NCBI GenBank assembly: GCA_030612225.1
Contig: JAUWOH010000007.1
Location: forward strand, 1-22,999
Length of the DNA: 22,999 nucleotides
Direction: 5' to 3'
Source of the DNA: Desulfobacteraceae bacterium
Lineage (GTDB): Bacteria; Desulfobacterota; Desulfobacteria; Desulfobacterales; JAUWMJ01
The position numbers and the translations under genes are program-made. Of this stretch, positions 14,650-22,919 are shown in pieces. How positions within the stretch are numbered: position 1 is the stretch's first letter; the number at the start of each line of letters is the position of its first letter. Under the pieces are notes generated by a model. It was not told where the DNA came from and made no database searches. It worked only from the letters and a program-made list of their open reading frames with translations.

Positions 14650-15939
14650 ATGAAAAGTTCAATTATAGCACCTGAAAGTGATTTATTATATAAGCTTAAA
14701 TGGCTTATGTTTGCGCGTGTTCTTTTTACCACACTTCTTTTAAGTTCAACGATTATCCTTCAACTCAATGAAAAGATTCCTCCGCTGGCCAAGTCTCTTC
14801 TTGTTCTTTACGGAATTATTATCGGGATCTTTTTGCTCTCAGTTCAATATACACTGATATTCAACCGAGTTAAACAAGTTATTAAGTTTACCTATATCCA
14901 GATTTATATAGATACTTTTATCGTGACCTTGATAATCTTTGTAACCGGAAGTTTTGCAAGTATTTTTTCTTTCCTGTATCTTGTCGTAATTATCTATACA
15001 AGTATGCTTCTTTTCAGAAAAGGAAGCATGATTATGGCTGCTCTTTGCTGCTTGCAGTATGGAATTATGATCGATCTGGAATATTACGGTGTTTTGAAAC
15101 CTTTTATGGTGCAAGAGAGTATGATTTCGACAGGTTATGCTTGGAGCCACGTGATTTATAAGATAATGATTACCATGGTAGCATGTTTTGCCGTTGCTTT
15201 TCTAAGCAGTTTACTGGCGGAGCAGGCAAGGATGACAAAAAAAGAGCTGTCAGCCTTGGAACAGCACGTAAAGCGGGTTGAAAAGATGGCAGCTATAGGC
15301 GAAATGGGAGCCGGTCTTGCACATGAAATCAAAAACCCCCTTGCCTCTCTGGCAGGTTCAATTCAGCTTCTTAAAAATGATATTAATAGTAGTCCTGATC
15401 AGGATAAGCTGATGCAGATTATTCTTCGTGAGGCAGACCGTTTAAGTACTCTAGTAAGCAATTTTCTTCTGTTTGCAAAGCCACCGGCCAGCCGGGTTGA
15501 ATCGATAGTGTTAGATAAAGTACTGATTGAAACAATTGAGCTGTTTGAAAAAGATAATACCTATACGAGAAGAATCTCAATAAACAAACAAATTAGCTCA
15601 GGCATCCGGATTGAAATGGATCCGGTGCATTTGCGCCAGGTTCTCTGGAATCTTTTAATAAATGCGGCAGAGGCAATTGAAGGCAGTGGCTCTATCGATG
15701 TCAAACTGTATTCTAAAAATAATAAATATACATGTATCGAAATAACTGACAATGGTAGCGGAATGTCGAATGAGATAATGAAGTCGATTTTTGATCCTTT
15801 TTTTACAACAAAAAAAAGCGGGACAGGTCTTGGGCTTTCCATAGTTCACAGCATACTTGAGTCATACGATAGCAGGCTTGACGTTGAGAGCAGGGAAAAC
15901 TCCGGAACAACCTTTACCCTAAAATTGATGGCGTCGTAG
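14650..15939 (+). CDS. PilS-like membrane sensor histidine kinase
   Basis: 429-residue sensor kinase. Hydrophobic segments in residues 20-190 (about 19-39, 48-70, 84-102, 105-122, 126-142, 169-190) form a PilS-type membrane domain with no extracellular sensor loop of note. A short coiled linker leads to the dimerisation domain with the phospho-acceptor His225 in GLAHEIKNPLASLAGSIQ, then N-box NLLINAAEA (334-342), G1 DNGSGM (367-372), F-box FDPFF (381-385) and G2 GTGLGLS (391-397), all intact. Its position after pilC suggests control of pilus genes, but no response regulator (pilR) is present. ATG 14650 lacks a clear ribosome site. The final codons and stop lie inside a repeat element. Confidence 0.9.
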   Translation: MKSSIIAPESDLLYKLKWLMFARVLFTTLLLSSTIILQLNEKIPPLAKSLLVLYGIIIGIFLLSVQYTLIFNRVKQVIKFTYIQIYIDTFIVTLIIFVTGSFASIFSFLYLVVIIYTSMLLFRKGSMIMAALCCLQYGIMIDLEYYGVLKPFMVQESMISTGYAWSHVIYKIMITMVACFAVAFLSSLLAEQARMTKKELSALEQHVKRVEKMAAIGEMGAGLAHEIKNPLASLAGSIQLLKNDINSSPDQDKLMQIILREADRLSTLVSNFLLFAKPPASRVESIVLDKVLIETIELFEKDNTYTRRISINKQISSGIRIEMDPVHLRQVLWNLLINAAEAIEGSGSIDVKLYSKNNKYTCIEITDNGSGMSNEIMKSIFDPFFTTKKSGTGLGLSIVHSILESYDSRLDVESRENSGTTFTLKLMAS

Positions 15940-16078
15940 AAAGTTCCATCTAATGCGTTGCAGCGGTTTTTTATCCCGCTGATTTTTAGCGGAGGTATAT
16001 GGTCCGCGGCGGACTACTTAGCACCCCAAGGGCATTTCCTGCGGGCACCATCGGTGATGCTTTTTTAGGAGCTCATCA
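15927..16078. repeat. Palindromic repeat element C, copy 2 (inverse)
   Basis: The first 40 nt (15927-15966) are the inverse of 13152-13191 with two mismatches. Further on, CCATCGGTGAT (16053-16063) is the inverse of ATCACCGATGG near 13060-13070, so both ends of the family are present, but the middle differs. Internal short stems include CCGCT with AGCGG (about 15974-15990) and GTCCG-CGG-CGGAC (about 16004-16014). It overlaps the end of the kinase gene. The rest of the 279-bp spacer to lysS shows nothing I recognise. Confidence 0.7.
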
Positions 16079-16218
16079 AAATTAGAGCATATCAACATTC
16101 CAACTTAGTCTTGACACCTCCAGGTAAATAGGTTAGCAACTTCCATTTATTCTATTTATTATCCTGTTCAACCCGTTGAAACAATAAGTATTTATATATT
16201 AGAAGGTATAAAATAACT

Positions 16219-17727
16219 ATGGAAAAACAAGGAAGTATCATTGTAAACCGAAGAAAGAAGCTCCAAGACCTGAAGGAGAAAAAAATTGACCTTTATCCCA
16301 ATGATTTTATAGCGTTGCATACTGTAAGGGATATTCAAAATGCAATAAAAGATTCACCAGAAGATTCACCAGAAGCTTCAAAGGATCAAATTTCGGAAAA
16401 TGAACCGATTTTCGTTGTGGCCGGACGTATGATGGCCATAAACAAGTTTGGGAAAACAGCTTTTATCCGTTTCAAAGACCGAACCGGACAACTTCAGGCA
16501 TATGTAAGAAAAGATCAAATTGGCGATATTGCCTATGACATTTTCAAACAGCTTGATATCGGAGATTTTATTGGTTTAAGCGGAGGAATGTTTAAAACAA
16601 AAACAGGAGAATGGACTATACTGGTCAAAAAATTAAAACTTATCAGCAAGGCGACAAGACCACTTCCTGAGAAATTTCATGGCCTGAAAGATCCTGAAAA
16701 ACGGTATCGCCAGCGTTACCTTGATTTAATAGTAAACCAGGATGTACGTGAAATATTTCTAAAACGAAGCAAAATTATTCACAATATACGCACATTTTTT
16801 CTAAAACGGGATTTTCTTGAAGTGGAAACTCCGATGATGCAGCCCATTCCCGGAGGTGCGGAGGCTGCGCCTTTTAGGACATATCATAATGCCCTGGGGA
16901 TGGATCTTTTTTTACGTATTGCTCCTGAGCTTTATTTAAAGCGGCTGGTTGTCGGAGGGTTTGAAAGGGTTTTTGAGATTAATAGAAATTTTAGAAATGA
17001 AGGGGTGTCAACACAGCACAATCCTGAATTTACAATGATTGAATTCTATCAGGCATATGCTACATATGAAGATTTGATGGATTTAACTCAGGAGATGTTT
17101 TCTTTCGTGGCCAAAGAGGTGATCGGGTCTGCCGTAATTGAATACCAGGGAAACAGCATAGATTTGGGAGGCAAATGGAAAAGGCTTAACCTGCTGGATT
17201 CGCTGGAGCTGATTGGCAAAATAGATTCAAGCCTGCTTAATGACAGGGAAGGTCTTTTAAAGTTTGCCTCTTCAAAAGGAATTAAAATCAAAAAAACCGG
17301 GCGTCTCGGTAAGGTTATTACAAAGCTTTTTGATGTTCTTGTGGAGCCAAAGCTAATCCAGCCCACTTTTATTACAGGATATCCGGTGGAAGTTTCTCCG
17401 CTCTCAAGGCGAAATGACAAAGATCCTGCGATAACCGATCGTTTTGAGCTTTTCATTGCAGGGCGTGAAATTGCAAATGGATTTTCTGAACTCAACGATC
17501 CGGCTGATCAGAAAGAGCGTTTTCTTCAGCAGGTAGAAAGTCTGAACGAGGGTGATGAAGAGGCACATCGTATGGATGATGACTACATAGAAGCCCTGGA
17601 GTACGGTATGCCTCCAACAGCAGGCGAGGGAATAGGCATTGACAGGCTTGTCATGCTTCTTACCGATGCAGCTTCTATACGTGAAGTTATTCTTTTTCCC
17701 CACATGAAACCAAGAGGGGAAAACTAA
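16219..17727 (+). CDS. lysS: Lysyl-tRNA synthetase (class II)
   Basis: 502-residue class II LysRS that charges tRNA(Lys). An OB-fold anticodon-binding domain covers about 60-150 (GRMMAINKFGKTAFIRFKD). The catalytic domain has RYRQRYLDLI (162-171), motif 1 near FLEVETPMMQPIPGGAEA (199-216), motif 2 FRNEG (258-262) with HNPEFTMIEFYQAY, and motif 3 GIGIDRLVMLL near the C-terminus, so the enzyme looks complete. An acidic N-terminal patch contains DSPEDSPE, coded by a 12-nt tandem duplication (about 16351-16374). ATG 16219 has AGAAGG 12 nt before it. It is first in a run of lysS, lolC/E, lolD, bamA and ompH, a conserved deltaproteobacterial order; lolC/E starts 13 bp after its stop. Confidence 0.97.
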   Translation: MEKQGSIIVNRRKKLQDLKEKKIDLYPNDFIALHTVRDIQNAIKDSPEDSPEASKDQISENEPIFVVAGRMMAINKFGKTAFIRFKDRTGQLQAYVRKDQIGDIAYDIFKQLDIGDFIGLSGGMFKTKTGEWTILVKKLKLISKATRPLPEKFHGLKDPEKRYRQRYLDLIVNQDVREIFLKRSKIIHNIRTFFLKRDFLEVETPMMQPIPGGAEAAPFRTYHNALGMDLFLRIAPELYLKRLVVGGFERVFEINRNFRNEGVSTQHNPEFTMIEFYQAYATYEDLMDLTQEMFSFVAKEVIGSAVIEYQGNSIDLGGKWKRLNLLDSLELIGKIDSSLLNDREGLLKFASSKGIKIKKTGRLGKVITKLFDVLVEPKLIQPTFITGYPVEVSPLSRRNDKDPAITDRFELFIAGREIANGFSELNDPADQKERFLQQVESLNEGDEEAHRMDDDYIEALEYGMPPTAGEGIGIDRLVMLLTDAASIREVILFPHMKPRGEN

Positions 17728-17740
17728 AGGCGGCTGATAT

Positions 17741-18976
17741 ATGTCTTTTGAATATTTTATAGGCAGACGTTATCTCAGGGCAAAGAGCAAACAATCTTTC
17801 ATCTCTTTGATTACAATTCTTTCTACAGCAGGAATTGCGGTTGGGGTGATGGCTCTTATTGTGGTAATAGCCGTCATGACCGGGTTTGAATCTGACCTTA
17901 AATCCCGAATTCTCGGAGGACAGTCGCATATCGTATTAATGCGCCACGGTGGTCCATTTACGGAGTACCGCAAAATTCTTAAAGATGTGGAGAAGGTCGA
18001 CGGAGTTGAATCAGCAACACCTGTAATTTATACCCAGGTCATGCTTCGCGCATCCTCCAGGGTGTCAGGTGCTGTCTTAAGAGGGATAGATCCGGAATCC
18101 GCAGGCCAAGTGATAAAAACCCTCGATAAAGTTTCTTTGCATAATCCAAAGGTAGGCATGGGCGAAAGTATGGATAACAATGTGCCGGGAATTGTTCTAG
18201 GAAAAGAGCTTGCCAATAATCTGGGTGTTGGCATAGGTGATACAATTTATCTGATATCGCCTCGTGGAATGATTTCTCCCATAGGACATCTTCCTGCCAT
18301 GAAGCGGTTTAAGCTGACCGGGTTTTTTGAATCCGGAATGTATGATTATGACGGGTCTTTTGCTTACATAAACATCGAACAGGCGCAAAAAATTCTGCGT
18401 ATGGGTAATTCCGTAACAGGTATCGAAATACGTGTGGATAATATGTACAAGGCAAGGGAAATTGCACAAAAGATCGTTTCAGACTTAGGATTTCCCTTTT
18501 GGGCAAGGGACTGGATGCAGATGAATCAAAATCTGTTTACCGCATTAAAGCTGGAAAAGACGGTAATGTTTATTATTTTATCATTAATAGTTCTTGTTGC
18601 TGCTTTTAATGTTGCGAGTACACTTATCATGATGGTCATGGAAAAAACACGGGATATTGCCATATTAAAAGCCATGGGGGCCACAGATAAAAGTATCAAA
18701 AAAATATTTGTGTTTAAAGGAATGGTTATCGGCACTGTTGGCACGATCCTTGGTGTAATTTTGGGGTTTGTGCTGTGTACTATTCTCAAGCATTATAAGA
18801 TTGCAGAACTTACCGGAGATATTTATTATTTTACGACGAAACTTCCAGTAAGGCTCGAGTTTTTTGATGTTTTAATCATTGTGTCCGCTGCCCTGGTGAT
18901 CTGTTTTTTTGCTACTATCTATCCGGCACGTCAGGCTTCCAAACTTGATCCTGTTGATGCAATTCGTTATGGATAG
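17741..18976 (+). CDS. lolC: Lipoprotein-releasing ABC transporter permease LolC/LolE
   Basis: 411-residue inner-membrane permease that, with LolD, extracts lipoproteins from the inner membrane and passes them to the periplasmic carrier LolA. It starts FEYFIGRRYLRAKSKQSFIS, the family opening. One membrane helix (21-47) is followed by a large periplasmic domain (about 48-270) and the FtsX-type domain with three helices (274-297, 325-349, 374-394), the coupling motif EKTRDIAILKAMGA (301-314) and the ending PARQASKLDPVDAIRYG. Only one permease gene is present, so it probably works as a homodimer (the LolF type described in some bacteria); this is inference. AAAGG lies 10 nt before ATG 17741. 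Confidence 0.93.
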   Translation: MSFEYFIGRRYLRAKSKQSFISLITILSTAGIAVGVMALIVVIAVMTGFESDLKSRILGGQSHIVLMRHGGPFTEYRKILKDVEKVDGVESATPVIYTQVMLRASSRVSGAVLRGIDPESAGQVIKTLDKVSLHNPKVGMGESMDNNVPGIVLGKELANNLGVGIGDTIYLISPRGMISPIGHLPAMKRFKLTGFFESGMYDYDGSFAYINIEQAQKILRMGNSVTGIEIRVDNMYKAREIAQKIVSDLGFPFWARDWMQMNQNLFTALKLEKTVMFIILSLIVLVAAFNVASTLIMMVMEKTRDIAILKAMGATDKSIKKIFVFKGMVIGTVGTILGVILGFVLCTILKHYKIAELTGDIYYFTTKLPVRLEFFDVLIIVSAALVICFFATIYPARQASKLDPVDAIRYG

Positions 18977-18988
18977 AACTGAAAATAT

Positions 18989-19241
18989 GTAACCGTTCAC
19001 GGTTCAGAGGTTCAAGGTTCAAGGTTAAACTGATTTAAGGTGGGATATTACATATGCTCTGGTGAAAGAAAGTTTTGATTCTGAATCCAGTGTGAAATGT
19101 ATTAGATTCTTACGATACGTCCCTGCCTGCCACTGCAAGGCATGTGCGGGCAGTAACCGAGCTTGTAGTGAACTTAAAAGCAAAAAGATAAAGAAAATCG
19201 CAAAGCAATTAACCTCTGAACCGTGAACCCTGAACGATTAC
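18989..19241. mobile_element. 250-bp MITE-like element, copy 2 (inverse)
   Basis: This is a 253-bp inverse copy of 9602-9851. The exact shared runs lie at 19171-19214 (44 nt) and 19084-19108 (25 nt). The termini are GTAACCGTTCACGG (18989-19002) and the inverse of CCCTGAACGATTAC (19228-19241). The flanks GAAAATAT (18981-18988) and GAAAGTAT (19242-19249) agree at 7 of 8 bases, a likely target duplication. It separates lolC/E from lolD without any transposase gene. Confidence 0.85.
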
Positions 19242-19255
19242 GAAAGTATATAGTA

Positions 19256-19314
19256 AACGCTTACAAGACGGTGATTGTGCAGCCTTTTTGTTCCTAACGG
19301 GCGTGAAGAGGTAC
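19256..19314 (+). repeat. Dispersed repeat A, copy 2
   Basis: Same-orientation match to 2725-2784, sharing AACGCTTACA, GATTGTGC, CCTTTTTGTTCC, GGGCGTG and GGTAC with the same spacing. It begins 15 bp after the end of the 250-bp element and ends 23 bp before the lolD start, so it is carried in the lolD leader. Confidence 0.65.
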
Positions 19315-19336
19315 AATATTTACAGAGGCATTTGTT

Positions 19337-20023
19337 TTGGATAATTTAGTATCTATTAGAGGGCTATACAAGAGTTTCAACAGCAGTAAAGCACGCCTGG
19401 ATATCCTGAAAGGAGTCAACTTTGATTTAAAGACAGGTGAAACACTTTCTGTTGTCGGCCCATCCGGGATAGGAAAATCTACGCTTCTCCACATTCTTGG
19501 TACACTTGACAAGCCGGACAAAGGAAAAATATTGTACCGTGGGGATGATGTTTTTCTTTTTAATGACGAAAAGCTTGCAAAATTTAGAAATGAATTTATA
19601 GGGTTTGTTTTCCAGTTTCATCATCTTCTTCCTGAATTTTCCGCTCTTGAAAATACAATGATGCCGGCACTTATTAGGGGAAATTCCAAAAACAGCGCAA
19701 GAGAGGCGGCGGAAGAAATACTTGTCAGGGTGGGACTTAAAGACAGGTTATCTCACAGGGTGGGAAAACTTTCAGGAGGCGAACTGCAGCGAGTTGCCCT
19801 GGCCAGAGCACTGGTTCTTAAGCCTGTAATTCTTCTTGCTGATGAACCAACGGGGAATCTTGATAAAAAAAACAGTCAGCAGGTTCATGATCTTATCCTG
19901 GAGTTAAACAAGGAATTGCATATGACACTGGTCGTTGTAACCCATAACTTAGAACTTGCGTCCTATATGTCCCGATGTGTTACAGTTGTTGATGGTTTGC
20001 TGGTTGAAACAAGTTCCAGTTGA
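19337..20023 (+). CDS. lolD: Lipoprotein-releasing ABC transporter ATPase LolD
   Basis: 228-residue ATPase that powers LolC/E. Walker A is GPSGIGKST (41-49), the Q-loop region is VFQFHHLLPEFSALEN (91-106, with the LolD-typical HHLLPEF), the signature is LSGGE (145-149), Walker B is ILLADEP (165-171) and the switch His lies in VVVTHN. All catalytic residues are present. The start is TTG 19337, supported by AGAGG 8 nt upstream and the lack of any ATG or GTG between it and the in-frame stop at 19304-19306. The gap of 360 bp to lolC/E is filled by repeats, so the operon may be partly split. Confidence 0.95.
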   Translation: MDNLVSIRGLYKSFNSSKARLDILKGVNFDLKTGETLSVVGPSGIGKSTLLHILGTLDKPDKGKILYRGDDVFLFNDEKLAKFRNEFIGFVFQFHHLLPEFSALENTMMPALIRGNSKNSAREAAEEILVRVGLKDRLSHRVGKLSGGELQRVALARALVLKPVILLADEPTGNLDKKNSQQVHDLILELNKELHMTLVVVTHNLELASYMSRCVTVVDGLLVETSSS

Positions 20024-20232
20024 AGCAATCTTAAAACGCCCCATTTTGCACAATATCTGTGTCCCCGATGAGCGGGATCTACGCTTCGCTTCGACAGGCT
20101 CAAGTTTTGACCCTCGAAATACTCCATGTATTCCTGTGGTTAATCCGCATGAGGCGGATCGTCTTCCTTGATCTCGAATCCCGCTGTAAGCGGGAAACAT
20201 TTTAAAACAGACTCAATTCATAAAGGATTTGT
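20024..20232. repeat. lolD-bamA spacer with short hairpins
   Basis: No gene is visible in this 209-bp spacer. Stems include ATCCGC with GCGGAT (20143-20148, 20154-20159) and TCCCGCT-GTA-AGCGGGA (20179-20195). The latter resembles the mini-hairpin in the element at 12974-13002. No T-run follows either stem, so a terminator is not supported and read-through into bamA remains likely. Confidence 0.5.
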
Positions 20233-22887
20233 ATGTTCAAACGCTTGGGCATGGTTATTTTTATATTCATATGTTTTTTCCCCAGTTCATTGTTTGCGAA
20301 AAAACCGGTTACAGTAGTTATACTACCTTTTGAAATACACAGCAGCGATGATTATTCAAATCTGCGAACCGGAATTCCGGAGGTGTTGAAAAAGCATTTA
20401 AAACAATATGGTGTTTCCGTACTTGATGTGGATGAACAAAAAGGTTTATCGCCGGAGAATACGGCTAAAGGTAAAAACAAAATTCGCAAGTTTGGTATGG
20501 AAAGCGGAGCTGACTATATCATATGGGGGAGTATGACCTGGATAGGCAAACAGTTTAGCCTGGACATAAAGATGATGGAAGTTTTTGGAGGTGGTCCTCC
20601 GATTGTCTTTTCTTCGGCGAGTAAAGGTATAGAGAATCTTTCCCCTGCAGTAAAAAAACTTACCGGAGATATAAGTCTTAAACTTTTTAAACGTGAAGTC
20701 ATCATAAAAATAATTATTAAGGGCAACAAGCGTATTGAAGCTGACGCCATAAAAAGAGTTATTGTTGCTTTGCCGGGTGATGTTTTTATACCTAAAAATC
20801 TTTCCAATGATCTTAAAGCAGTATATTCAATGGGCTATTTTGAGGATGTTCGAATCGAAGCGGAGAACACATCCAAAGGGAAAATTATTATTTTTAAGGT
20901 AAAAGAAAAACCGACGATCCGGAAAATAATAATAAAAGGCAACTCAAGCAGGTTTGATGATGAAAAAATAAAGGAGAACCTGAATATTAAAACAGGTTCA
21001 ATTTTAAACATATTTAAAGTTCAGAAAAATGTTAAGCGGATCGAAGCACTCTACAAAGAAAAAAATTATCATAATATTAAAGTTGATTATAAAATTATTG
21101 AGCTTAAAAACAATCAGGCGGATTTAACATTTATAATCGAAGAAGGTGAAAAAGTTCGAATTAAAACAATTAAATTTATTGGGAATAAAGCTTACACTGA
21201 AAAAAAACTGAAAAAAATATTGAAATCATCGGAAAAAGGTTTCTTTTCCTGGTTGACGTCATCCGGTGATCTAAAAAGGGAAGACTTGAACGAAGATGTT
21301 GCAAGGCTTGGAGCTTTTTACCAAAACAATGGCTATATACAGGCAAAAATAGGGGAACCGAAGGTTGAATTTCAGGAAAACCACATAAAGATCACCATTA
21401 AAATAAAGGAAGGAGTACAATTTAAAGTAGGGAAAGTTTATATAAAAGGCGATCTTGTGATGGCCGAAGAAAAAATGATGGAAAGAATAAAAATTTTAAA
21501 TCAAGAATTTTTCAACCGTCGGATTGTTCAAAACGATGTGATTCTCCTTAAAGATATTTATTCAGATGAGGGTTATGCATATGCAAAGATATTTCCGCGT
21601 ACTGAAAAAGATTTTGATAAGCTGGTTGTAAATATTACATTTGATATAAAAAAAGGCAAACAGGTTTATTTTGAAGAAATTATTATTAGTGGTAATACAA
21701 AAACCAGGGACAAGGTAATCCGCAGACAGCTTAAAGTATATGAGCAGGAACTGTTCAGCGGTGCCAGATTAAAACGAAGTATAAGAAATCTATATAGGCT
21801 TGATTACTTCAAAGATGTTAAGGTAAACACCCTCAAAGGAAGCACGGATGATAAAATGGTACTTAAAATCGATGTTACTGAAAAACCTACCGGAACTTTT
21901 AGTTTCGGAGGGGGATACAGTACTACCGAAAAAGTGTTTGCAACGGCATCCATTTCGCAAAAAAATCTGTTTGGGCGCGGATATATTCTTGACATGAATG
22001 GAAAATGGGGGGATGTAACAAAGAAGTATTCTTTAGGGTTCACTGAACCATGGCTTTTTGATATTCCATTATCAGCAGCTATCAAGATTTACGACTGGGA
22101 ATATGAATACGATGCATATGATAAGAGGAGCAGGGGCGGCAAATTCAAGCTCGGTTATCCTGTATTCGATTATACGAGGGCTTATATTTCTTTTTTATAT
22201 GACAAAGCGGATATAGAAATTACTGAAGAAGCAGAGACGCCTCAATCTATCGTAGATCTTGTGAAAGATGTAGGTGATACTGATATTGTTACTAAGAGTA
22301 TGACTGCAGAACTGCGGTACGATTCAAGGAACAAGGTTTTTAACCCTACAAGGGGATCAGATAGCAGTATGATAGTTGAATATGCAGGCTTTGGTGGAGA
22401 TATCGGTTTTACAAAGTATACCGCTAATTCTGGGTGGTATATTCCGCTGTTTAAAGATTTAACGGGATTTGTGCATGCAAAGGGTGGATATGTTCGTGAA
22501 AATTCTGACGGGAAACTTCCGGATTATGAGCGTTTTTTTCTCGGCGGAATAAATTCATTACGCGGTTTTGACTGGGAAGATCTGGCTCCGAAAGATGAAG
22601 ATGGAAATTCTATCGGTGGCGATAAATTTGTGCAATTTAATATTGAATTGCTGATTCCCCTGTTTAAAGATGCCGGAATAGTTGGGGTTATTTTTTTTGA
22701 TACTGGTGATGTTTATAATAATGATGAAAATATCGATTTAGGAGAATTAAGAGAGAGCGCCGGGTTTGGCTTCAGATGGTATTCACCCATAGGTCCTATT
22801 CGTCTCGAATACGGGTATATACTTGATTCTATAGAGGGCCAGGGCGAAGGAGGGCAATGGGAGTTTACAATGGGTGGAGCATTTTAA
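20233..22887 (+). CDS. bamA: Outer-membrane protein assembly factor BamA with an extra N-terminal domain
   Basis: 884-residue BamA, the core of the machine that folds beta-barrel proteins into the outer membrane. A signal peptide (1-22, ending LFA) is followed by an unusual alpha/beta domain (about 24-152): VTVVILPFE, a helix pair, YGVSVLDVDE and SGADYIIWGSMTWIG, resembling TolB-N or CsgG-type folds. Then come five POTRA domains (about 155-226, 227-305, 307-394, 396-475, 478-551) and the 16-strand barrel (555-884), with LRGF (776-779, the conserved loop-6 RGF), YSPIGPIRLEYGY (850-862) and C-terminal Phe884 as the barrel signal. E. coli BamA is about 810 residues, so the extension explains the extra length. 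ATG 20233 follows AAAGGA. Confidence 0.95.
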   Translation: MFKRLGMVIFIFICFFPSSLFAKKPVTVVILPFEIHSSDDYSNLRTGIPEVLKKHLKQYGVSVLDVDEQKGLSPENTAKGKNKIRKFGMESGADYIIWGSMTWIGKQFSLDIKMMEVFGGGPPIVFSSASKGIENLSPAVKKLTGDISLKLFKREVIIKIIIKGNKRIEADAIKRVIVALPGDVFIPKNLSNDLKAVYSMGYFEDVRIEAENTSKGKIIIFKVKEKPTIRKIIIKGNSSRFDDEKIKENLNIKTGSILNIFKVQKNVKRIEALYKEKNYHNIKVDYKIIELKNNQADLTFIIEEGEKVRIKTIKFIGNKAYTEKKLKKILKSSEKGFFSWLTSSGDLKREDLNEDVARLGAFYQNNGYIQAKIGEPKVEFQENHIKITIKIKEGVQFKVGKVYIKGDLVMAEEKMMERIKILNQEFFNRRIVQNDVILLKDIYSDEGYAYAKIFPRTEKDFDKLVVNITFDIKKGKQVYFEEIIISGNTKTRDKVIRRQLKVYEQELFSGARLKRSIRNLYRLDYFKDVKVNTLKGSTDDKMVLKIDVTEKPTGTFSFGGGYSTTEKVFATASISQKNLFGRGYILDMNGKWGDVTKKYSLGFTEPWLFDIPLSAAIKIYDWEYEYDAYDKRSRGGKFKLGYPVFDYTRAYISFLYDKADIEITEEAETPQSIVDLVKDVGDTDIVTKSMTAELRYDSRNKVFNPTRGSDSSMIVEYAGFGGDIGFTKYTANSGWYIPLFKDLTGFVHAKGGYVRENSDGKLPDYERFFLGGINSLRGFDWEDLAPKDEDGNSIGGDKFVQFNIELLIPLFKDAGIVGVIFFDTGDVYNNDENIDLGELRESAGFGFRWYSPIGPIRLEYGYILDSIEGQGEGGQWEFTMGGAF

Positions 22888-22919
22888 GACAATTAATAAA
22901 AAATTGGGGGGATACTAAC

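Larger units (their letters stand above)
18977..19336. other. 360-bp spacer inside the lol operon, filled by repeats
   Basis: No gene is visible. Nearly all of the spacer is accounted for by the 250-bp element (18989-19241), dispersed repeat A (19256-19314), and the short leader of lolD with its AGAGG ribosome site (19324-19328). Confidence 0.8.

Noticed and set aside
16351..16374. 12-nt tandem duplication in lysS as a sign of a broken gene
   Set aside because: It keeps the frame and only adds DSPE to a variable acidic N-terminal patch; the synthetase motifs are intact.
17088..17495. Minus-strand ORF of 135 codons inside lysS
   Set aside because: It is antisense to a conserved synthetase catalytic domain, and its composition is typical of a shadow frame.
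9602..19241. The two 250-bp elements as ends of a composite transposon
   Set aside because: The intervening 9 kb is ordinary chromosomal sequence with split housekeeping genes (tRNA nucleotidyltransferase, lysS, lolC), and each copy has its own flanking duplication.
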